Origin: Anaerostipes hominis (ex Lee et al. 2021)
GTDB lineage: Bacteria > Bacillota > Clostridia > Lachnospirales > Lachnospiraceae
Direction of reading: 5' to 3'
Assembly: GCF_002270485.1 (NCBI RefSeq)
Contig: NZ_NQOG01000001.1
Coordinates: 415,932-479,931 of the forward strand
Length of the DNA stretch: 64,000 nt
Numbering within the stretch: position 1 is the first letter of the stretch; each line of letters begins with the position of its first letter. The position numbers were made by a program, and so were the translations under genes. The notes beneath the pieces are model-generated. The model was not told the DNA's origin, searched no databases, and saw only the letters and a program-made list of their open reading frames with translations. Below are positions 57,664 through 64,000 of the stretch, piece after piece.

Positions 57664-58602
57664 CTATTCTCCTTTAATCAGCCTTGCAGCGCCGTAAATT
57701 CCCGCGTCGTTTCCAAGACTCGCAAGAATAAATTTCCCTTCTTTTACAGCGCCGAAGGTATATGTCCCATAATGCTTTTTAATGGCGTCAAGAAGGATAT
57801 CTCCCGCCTTTGACACGCCTCCCCCGATGACAAATACGTCAGGGTCTACTGTCAGTGTTATATTTCCGAATGCCATTGCCAGCTTCTCTCCCAGCCGGTC
57901 AACCTGTTCCATGGCGAAGGCGTCTCCTTCTTTTGCCAGATCAAAAATATCTTTTGCCGAAAAGCCGTTCAGCCGGCGCAGCGGCGTTTCTATGTCAGAT
58001 GCCTTCAATGCTTTTTTTGTCTCATAAACAATTCCTGTCGCTGAAGCATACAGTTCCAGACAGCCGGTCTTCCCACAGTTGCATCTGCGTGTCTCCGCCG
58101 GGTTTACGGTCATGTGACCAATTTCGCCGCCGTATCCGTGGCTGCCGTTGATAACCTGTCCATCGACGATCATGCCTCCGCCCACGCCTGTTCCCAGAGT
58201 AACCATGACCGCACTTCGATAATCTTTTGCGGCTCCTGCCCAGAGTTCTCCCAGTGCCGCCACATTTGCATCGTTGGTAACTTTGACAGGACAGCCCAGC
58301 TGCTTTCCTAATGCTTCTGCCACATTGACCTGGCCCCAGCCCAGGTTGACACATTCATTGACCTTTTCAAAAGAAAGTACTGCCCCGGGGACACCCACAC
58401 CTGCCCCGATCAGCTGTCCGGCTTCTATCCCACGGGATGCGATATTTTCATTCAGCGCCGCTCCGATATCCTCTATGATATGTGCTCCGCCGTCCTCTTT
58501 TCTGGTGGGAATTTCCCACTTTTCTATAAGGCTTCCGTCCTCCTGAAACAGTCCCAGTTTTACGGTGGTGCCTCCTACATCGACTCCATAAATGTAATTC
58601 AT
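57664..58602 (-). CDS. glcK: ROK-family glucokinase
   Basis: A 312-residue ROK kinase with ATP-binding GVDVGGTTVKLGLF at residues 5-18, catalytic VTNDANVAALGE (Asp), the phosphate loop TLGTGVGGGMIVDG and the zinc motif CNCGKTGCLE. It phosphorylates glucose to glucose 6-phosphate. The gene lies between hprK and murB, adding a glycolytic step to a catabolite-control block. Confidence 0.92.
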   Translation of the reverse strand: MNYIYGVDVGGTTVKLGLFQEDGSLIEKWEIPTRKEDGGAHIIEDIGAALNENIASRGIEAGQLIGAGVGVPGAVLSFEKVNECVNLGWGQVNVAEALGKQLGCPVKVTNDANVAALGELWAGAAKDYRSAVMVTLGTGVGGGMIVDGQVINGSHGYGGEIGHMTVNPAETRRCNCGKTGCLELYASATGIVYETKKALKASDIETPLRRLNGFSAKDIFDLAKEGDAFAMEQVDRLGEKLAMAFGNITLTVDPDVFVIGGGVSKAGDILLDAIKKHYGTYTFGAVKEGKFILASLGNDAGIYGAARLIKGE

Positions 58603-58607
58603 ACTGC

Positions 58608-59543
58608 TTATTCCTCCAATTTCCCGGTCACTCTTTTGTATAATTCTTCCGCGGCATTATATCCCATCTTCTTCTGGCGGTGATTAATGGCCGCAGCCTC
58701 AACGATGATGGCCAGATTTCTTCCCGGACGGATCGGCAGCGCATGTGCCACTACCTTATTCCCCAGGTATTCTATATAATTTTCATCCAGTCCAAGCCTG
58801 TCATAATCTGTTTCTTTGTTCCAGTCTTCCAGCTGAATGACAAGATCAATGCTCTGGGTCATCTTGACACTCTCCACACCGAACAGATTCTTCACATCAA
58901 TGATGCCGATACCCCGCAGTTCAATAAAGAACCGGGTCACAGCAGGGGATGAGCCGATCAGGGTATCTTTGCTCACACGCTTGATCTCCACCACATCATC
59001 TGATACGAGACGATGTCCTCTCTTTAACAGCTCAAGGGCAGCTTCGCTCTTTCCGATACCACTCTCTCCTGTGATCAGAATACCTTCACCGAAAACGTCC
59101 ACCAAAACTCCATGAATGGAAATCCTCGGAGCCAGTTCCACACTGAGCCAGCGGATCACTTCCGCAGTAAATTCTGAGGTGGAATCCTTGCTGATAAAAA
59201 CAGGGACTCCATATTTTCTTCCGAAATTAATGATCTTTTCACACGGTTCTTTTCCCCGGCAGAATACCAGGCACGGGATCTGGGCACTAAAAAGGCGGTC
59301 CAGGATCTGGTCGCAGTTATCTTCCTTCTCCAAGATATTGTTGATGTATATATATTCCACATTTCCGATGATCTGCACCCTGGATGATGAGAAATGGTCA
59401 AAAAAGCCTGCCAGCTGCAATGCCGGACGGTTTACTTCTGCCTGTGTAATATAAATGTCATTGGTGTTGATGTCCGGGATCACTGGGATCAACTCCAGCT
59501 TTTTTGCCAGTTCTGCCACCGATACCTTGTATTCTTCGCTCAT
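58608..59543 (-). CDS. hprK: HPr kinase/phosphorylase
   Basis: A 311-residue bifunctional enzyme that phosphorylates or dephosphorylates Ser46 of HPr and Crh. P-loop GESGIGKSEAALELLKRGH (about 154-172), capping loop VSDDVVEIKR and the signature RGIGIIDVKNLFG are intact. Its likely target Crh is encoded five genes downstream. Confidence 0.95.
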   Translation of the reverse strand: MSEEYKVSVAELAKKLELIPVIPDINTNDIYITQAEVNRPALQLAGFFDHFSSSRVQIIGNVEYIYINNILEKEDNCDQILDRLFSAQIPCLVFCRGKEPCEKIINFGRKYGVPVFISKDSTSEFTAEVIRWLSVELAPRISIHGVLVDVFGEGILITGESGIGKSEAALELLKRGHRLVSDDVVEIKRVSKDTLIGSSPAVTRFFIELRGIGIIDVKNLFGVESVKMTQSIDLVIQLEDWNKETDYDRLGLDENYIEYLGNKVVAHALPIRPGRNLAIIVEAAAINHRQKKMGYNAAEELYKRVTGKLEE

Positions 59544-59572
59544 AATGAATCCTCCTTGTCCGATTGTTATTC

Positions 59573-61456
59573 TTAGTTTATCACATTTTCTTCCTGAGAC
59601 AAATGGAAAAACGAATAGATTTCTTTTGCCGCTTTCCGAGTCATACCCGGCACCTGCATGATCTCATCTTCCGTAGCATCTTTGATGTTTTGTATCTGTT
59701 TGAAATGTTTCATCAGCTCTTTTCTGCGCTTTGGACCGACGCCTTTGATATCATCAAGCACAGAACTGACTTGTCCTTTTGCTCTCAGTGACCGGTGATA
59801 CTCAATGGCAAACCGGTGGGCTTCATCCTGAATCCTGGTCACAAGCAGAAAAGCTTCACTTCGTTTTGGAAAGTAGATTTCATCATTATTATAATACAAT
59901 CCACGAGTTCTATGATTGTCATCTTTCACCATACCGCACACAGGGATTTCCAGATTCAGATCCTTTAAAACCCTCTCCGCAACATTGACTTGTCCTTTTC
60001 CTCCGTCCATCAGCAGCAGGTCCGGAAACTTCGTAAAACTGCCAAATTCCAGGTCCTGATTTTTCTCTTTCAACTCCTCGATCTCCCGCTGTCCGTGTAA
60101 CAGTCTTCTTGTAAGGACTTCTTCCATACTCTTGTAATCATCCGGGCCGTCCACAGACTTCAGGCGGAACTTTCTATAATCCCGCTTTCTGGCTTTACCA
60201 TCCTCAAACACGACCATGGATGCCACCGTCTGAAATCCGCTGATATTGGAAATATCAAAAGCCTCCATCCTGTGTAGTCCCTTAATCCCCAGAAGCTGCT
60301 CAATTTCCTTAACCGCCCCGATTGTGCGCTGTTCTTCCCGTTTCAGCTTTTCCTTATCCCTGTTCAGGACATTCCGTGCATTTTCTTTCGCCAGTTCCAC
60401 CAGACGGTGTTTTTCACCTCGTACCGGGATCCTGATATGGACACGTCCTCCCCGTTTCTTGGACAGCCATTCTTCTACGATTTCTATGTCATCCATACCA
60501 CATTCCAGGAAAATCTCCCCTGGAAGATATGGTGTCCCCGCATAAAACTGCTTTACAAATGCACTCATGAGCTCCTGATCCGAAGTTTCCTCGTCCTGGG
60601 TCATATGAAAATACTCTCTTCCCAAAAGCTTTCCGTCCCGAATGAAAAAGACAGAAACTACTGCATCTGTTTTTTCTTTTGCAAAGGCAATGATATCCCT
60701 GTTTTCAAATCCATGGCTGTTGATCTTCTGACGGTCTGCGATCTTTGCAATGCTTTTCAGCAGATTCCTGTACTCTGCGGCCGATTCAAATTCCAGCTCG
60801 GCAGCCGCCTGGTTCATCTTTTCGGTGAGCATTTCGGATACATCTTTATAATTTCCGTTTAAAAAGCTCAGTACTTTCTCAATAGATTTTTGGTAATCTT
60901 CCCTAGAAATATATCCCTGACACGGCCCTTCACACTGCTTGATCTGATAGTACAGGCAAGGACGGTCTTTTCCGATATCCTTTGGAAGTTTCCTGCTGCA
61001 TGTCCTAATCTTAAAAAGCTTCCTCAGCAGCTCAATGATATCCTTTACTGCCCCCGCACTTGTATATGGCCCGAAGTATTTACACTTGTCCTGCTTCATC
61101 TTTCTGGCCAGCATGATCCGGGGATATTCTTCATTGGTGGTAACTTTGATGTACGGATAATTCTTGTCATCCTTCAGCATGGTGTTGTATTTGGGCCGGT
61201 GCTCCTTGATCAGGTTGCACTCCAGCACCAGTGCTTCCAGTTCTGAATCTGTAATAATATACTCAAAATATGCAATATGAGATACCATATGCTGGATCTT
61301 TGTGGTCAAATTTCTGCTGCCCTGGAAATACTGTCTCACACGGTTGCAGAGTTTGATCGCCTTACCTACATATATGATCTCATCTTTGTCATTATGCATG
61401 ATATAAACCCCGGGCTTTGCCGGAAGTTTTTTTAATTCTTCCTGTATGTTAAACAT
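59573..61456 (-). CDS. uvrC: UvrABC system protein C
   Basis: A 627-residue nucleotide excision-repair nuclease. GIY-YIG domain ([20 protein letters not shown], about 14-33), UVR motif (about 200-235), RNase H-like C-terminal nuclease ([29 protein letters not shown]) and a C-terminal HhH pair ([16 protein letters not shown]). It makes both incisions around the lesion. First gene of the block that continues into hprK. Confidence 0.96.
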   Translation of the reverse strand: MFNIQEELKKLPAKPGVYIMHNDKDEIIYVGKAIKLCNRVRQYFQGSRNLTTKIQHMVSHIAYFEYIITDSELEALVLECNLIKEHRPKYNTMLKDDKNYPYIKVTTNEEYPRIMLARKMKQDKCKYFGPYTSAGAVKDIIELLRKLFKIRTCSRKLPKDIGKDRPCLYYQIKQCEGPCQGYISREDYQKSIEKVLSFLNGNYKDVSEMLTEKMNQAAAELEFESAAEYRNLLKSIAKIADRQKINSHGFENRDIIAFAKEKTDAVVSVFFIRDGKLLGREYFHMTQDEETSDQELMSAFVKQFYAGTPYLPGEIFLECGMDDIEIVEEWLSKKRGGRVHIRIPVRGEKHRLVELAKENARNVLNRDKEKLKREEQRTIGAVKEIEQLLGIKGLHRMEAFDISNISGFQTVASMVVFEDGKARKRDYRKFRLKSVDGPDDYKSMEEVLTRRLLHGQREIEELKEKNQDLEFGSFTKFPDLLLMDGGKGQVNVAERVLKDLNLEIPVCGMVKDDNHRTRGLYYNNDEIYFPKRSEAFLLVTRIQDEAHRFAIEYHRSLRAKGQVSSVLDDIKGVGPKRRKELMKHFKQIQNIKDATEDEIMQVPGMTRKAAKEIYSFFHLSQEENVIN

Positions 61457-61824
61457 CCTGGCTCTCCTCCATCATCCCAACATGTGTGTACCATGATATC
61501 ATACTCTAAAGAAACAGAAAAGAACAAAGTAGACCAGCCCCCATCATAACACCCATAGGGCTTTTTTATTCTTTCGGAAGCTGCGACGACTATCAAAAGC
61601 TAGGACTCAAGCAGACCTATGGAATAAAAAATAGTATTAGTTTCTGTGCTATTAAAAAGTCATGAACTTTGAAATTTGCTTTCGCTTTCTTATCTGTTAC
61701 ATAGCGGATTTAAGATTAATTGATATGGATTTATTGTATTCTGCGAGCTATACTTAATATCAAACAGATTGGCATTAATGGCTATTTCTGAATGATGATT
61801 GTCGATACAAGTAATACCTATTGA
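61457..61824. other. Intergenic decayed region upstream of uvrC
   Basis: There is no supported gene. A weak hairpin (AGCCC 61536-61540 with GGGCT 61558-61562) followed by T6 points rightward and may be the leftover terminator of a lost gene. The rest is AT-rich with scattered stops. Confidence 0.4.
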
Positions 61825-62678
61825 TACACTCGCGAAATTTACAAGCTGTGTTATAAAATACAACACACTAAACTTATTGAACCCAGCAAACTTGCAAAGT
61901 TAGGTACAAAGGCAGGACAACTTGTACCCGAGAAAATTAAGAAATGGGGAATTGATATTAGCCTTAATATATCGGAGAAAAAATTATATTCTCAAATGAT
62001 GAATGTAATCGGAAGTGGATTTAAGACTATTGAGGAACAGGCGGCTAAATTTTCTATTAATGAGAAGCAGATCATCACTAAGGTAAACCAAAACTCTGGT
62101 TTTGAAATACAAAAATTAGCCTTTTAACATTGTTTTAAGCACTTTTCTGTATTTCAGAGCAGTACAATCAATAGCAATGTTCTATGGATATGATGTAAAA
62201 AACGATAGTACTTAATTAGTAATAGCAAGTGAAGTATTTACAAACGCATTAAGTCCAAGTACAAGCGATGCCAACAATGAAGCAACGAATATTATTGGTA
62301 AGATTATGTTGATGAGTCAAGCTGCCGTTGTGAAGCAAACAGCGAAAAAAAACATGGACGGATATGGCAGCTCGTGGTGGAATACCATTATTGTTGGCAC
62401 AAATGAGAGCGCTAGCACATAAATCCGCACAAAAGGCACTTCAAAATGTAGGGGCAAAGGGATTGGAAAACAACATTTTCAAAGAAGCCTTTGAGCAAAT
62501 TGGCCGAAAACTGACATTAAAAGCGATAGGAAAAGCAGTGCCGATTGCTTCCGCAGTTACGGGTGCATTGATTGATACAGCACAAATGAAAAAAGTGCTT
62601 GAGTATGCCGATATATTCTATCAGAAAAGGTTTATTGTGGAAAAAGAAAGTCGTATTTCAAATTTAATAGGTGAATAA
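61825..62678 (+). pseudogene. EcsC-family protein, decayed
   Basis: Three collinear pieces of one protein are readable. The first is KLAKLGTKAGQLVPEKIKKW... QNSGFEI (61825-62127). The second is SIAMFYGYDVKNDST, an in-frame TAA at about 62215, then LVIASEVFTNALSPSTSDAN... MSQAAVVKQTAKK. After a one-base excess in an A8 run near 62350 the third reads TWTDMAARGGIPLLLAQMRA... FIVEKESRISNLIGE to 62678. The pattern is that of EcsC proteins (about 250 residues). At least two lesions and a missing start make it non-functional. Confidence 0.6.
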
Positions 62679-62991
62679 GAAATTTTAACAGAAATGGATA
62701 ATCTAAGTAAAAGCATTTCTCCTTGAAATGTTACACAGTTAAAGAGCATTTTTGCGAAAAAGGTATCAGCGCCAATTCAATAAAAATAACCCCGCAATGT
62801 CAAATGCGGGGTTACCTATTTAATGAAAAGAGAGGATTAATATATATGAAAAACTATAGTCTAAGTATATCAGAATCCTCCCCGGAAACAATGGATAGAA
62901 AATAAACAATTCTAAACAAAGTATAAAATGACCTGAAGAAAGTCTTAGGATTACTAATAATTTCTGACACAGCAGCAGTTTACTGTAGAAC
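62679..62991. other. Intergenic region with one strong hairpin
   Basis: A perfect 10-bp stem TAACCCCGCA/TGCGGGGTTA (62787-62796, 62805-62814) could end transcription of either neighbour, but the T-tracts are short. No gene is supported. Confidence 0.45.
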
Positions 62992-63666
62992 TTACTGGGT
63001 AATCAGAATCTTAACTATCTGTGTCCCAAATGTGTAACTGTTTTCAGGCATCCATCTTTTGACTTCTTTCTTATTTTGCTTCACTGTTTTTAATTTCATG
63101 GTTAAAATGACTTCTTTCATTTCTTCTGTAGGCTTTATTTCTTTAATCAGTTCCGCCATTTTGGAAAGAATGTAGGAGCCTAACTGTTCTTTCTTTTTGA
63201 TTTTTCCTGATTTTATAGCATTCTGCATATCTTTCATAAGCTCAGACTGTATTTTTGCAAGGTTAATACTCTGTGTTTTCAGAATGACTGTTGCTGTTCC
63301 TTCCTCTTCGTCCTTTTCATCTGTTTTCACTTCATATTTAAGCTTTGCTAACGCATGGAGTATTGAATCAATAACTTTATCCGCGTCCTCAGATTTAAAC
63401 ATGCCTCCGGCATAATTTGCAGATGTCATGAAAGAAGACTTCATACTTGTCTTATAGCTCTTTAATGCCTTTTTTGCGTCTGCTTCCGTAATACCATATT
63501 TTACAAGTTCCTCTGTATTACCTCTGGTATACAAAAGATAATATGCTTCTGCAAGCTTGTGCGGCTCCGGAATTTCCTCTTTCTTCTTGCATCCGGCCAA
63601 AGCCAGAGAAATGATTAAAACAAGGCTTAGTAATACCGCCAATTTTTTCTTCATCTGCTTTTTCAT
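62992..63666 (-). CDS. Lipoprotein of unknown function (DUF5105-like)
   Basis: A 224-residue exported protein with signal peptide and lipobox LALAGCKK (Cys near residue 26). A helical N-terminal half (HKLAEAYYLLYTRGNTEELV) and a mixed C-terminal half (EEGTATVILKTQSINLAKIQ... KRWMPENSYTFGTQIV) follow. The layout resembles DUF5105/DUF4878-type lipoproteins of Firmicutes. I start at 63666 with GAGGAG upstream; the open frame continues to 63780 without an RBS. Confidence 0.7.
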   Translation of the reverse strand: MKKQMKKKLAVLLSLVLIISLALAGCKKKEEIPEPHKLAEAYYLLYTRGNTEELVKYGITEADAKKALKSYKTSMKSSFMTSANYAGGMFKSEDADKVIDSILHALAKLKYEVKTDEKDEEEGTATVILKTQSINLAKIQSELMKDMQNAIKSGKIKKKEQLGSYILSKMAELIKEIKPTEEMKEVILTMKLKTVKQNKKEVKRWMPENSYTFGTQIVKILITQ

Positions 63667-64000
63667 AACCTGTTCTCCTCGTATAATATCTTTTAGATAC
63701 ATTAAATGTACCTTGATAACTGAATAAAAATTGTTCAATAGGCTTAGTAAAGCCATGGTATAATTGTTCCCTAGTGTCAATCAGGTAATAGTTCTGTTTT
63801 CTCCTGTTGAACCAAAAATGGTTGCTTCAAAGATAGTCTGTTCCCCTGACATGGAAGTTAGCTTCAAACCAGCTGGCTGTTTGTCTGAGTACATGGACTG
63901 CCATTTAGCAGTGTGGTTCGCATCAGCCCATCTCAGACCGGATTCTTATATGCGAGGGTGTTGATGCTCCGTGATCATGGGTTTTACCAAGCCGATTGAA
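63667..64000. other. Region without a supported gene at the right edge
   Basis: Both strands carry short open frames broken by stops; one minus-strand stretch (ADANHTAKWQ, then LTSMSGEQTIFEA) looks like decayed coding sequence, possibly a mobile-element fragment, but I cannot assign it. Confidence 0.35.

Noticed and set aside
61536..61568. Rightward terminator upstream of uvrC
   Set aside because: Only a 5-bp stem with a long loop and no rightward gene before it; noted as a possible relic only.
62723..62905. 60-residue plus-strand open frame
   Set aside because: It spans a strong hairpin, lacks an RBS at its start and resembles no protein.
1..64000. CRISPR arrays and rRNA genes
   Set aside because: No regularly spaced repeats, cas genes or rRNA segments were seen on either strand.

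Overview
The window looks like a chromosomal segment from a low-to-mid GC Gram-positive anaerobe of the Clostridia, most likely a Lachnospiraceae member. The evidence is strong AGGAGG ribosome-binding sites, lipoprotein signal peptides without an outer-membrane system, the hprK/glcK/murB/rapZ/whiA/crh-like block, and a PBSX-type tail locus. The genus cannot be fixed from sequence alone. Nearly all genes lie on the minus strand.

Left part (1-30.3 kb) is mostly ordinary metabolism and housekeeping. It holds a partial SGNH hydrolase, a three-gene amino-acid ABC importer, an SPFH/NfeD membrane pair, a TrmH-type RNA methyltransferase, a KtrAB potassium system, pfkA-dnaE, a GerMN lipoprotein, murF, an NCS2 nucleobase permease with a structured leader, and an MBL-fold hydrolase. 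A nine-gene catabolic operon (24.4-16.4 kb) follows: PRD regulator, dehydrogenase, galactitol-type EIIA/EIIB/EIIC, a small membrane protein, DhaK, DhaL and a RhaD-type aldolase. It probably takes up a polyol through the PTS and splits it to triose-level products. Next come a two-component system joined to an NSS-family transporter, and a secreted/lipoprotein cluster with two tandem Ig-like (BIG2) paralogues.

Middle part (30.8-53.3 kb) is a complete contractile tail locus without visible capsid, terminase, portal or integrase genes. It therefore reads as a tailocin (R-type phage-tail-like bacteriocin) rather than a prophage. It has a divergent XRE repressor/ImmA-type protease switch, small regulators, a lysis cassette, sheath, tube, a G/GT chaperone with a canonical A AAA AAC slippery site, and XkdP-to-XkdU baseplate genes with tail fibres. 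The unusual feature sits where the single long tape measure gene should be. There, three 407-463-residue proteins share a tape-measure-like C-terminal module but differ at the N-terminus, and five paralogous two-helix membrane proteins with a PH-like tail are interleaved with them. Each membrane gene has its own sigma-A-like promoter with exact 17-bp spacing. Each block of membrane genes ends in an intrinsic terminator immediately before the next tape-measure-module gene. A decayed fourth set with the same layout lies at the end of the locus. This suggests constitutively expressed immunity-like genes insulated from inducible effector-like, tail-loaded proteins, with late transcription having to read through several terminators.

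Right part (53.4-64 kb) holds remnants of an AAA-ATPase/TOPRIM abortive-infection pair, a structured interspersed repeat, tRNA-Thr(CGT), the conserved crh-like/whiA/rapZ/murB/glcK/hprK/uvrC block, a decayed EcsC-family gene and a lipoprotein gene.
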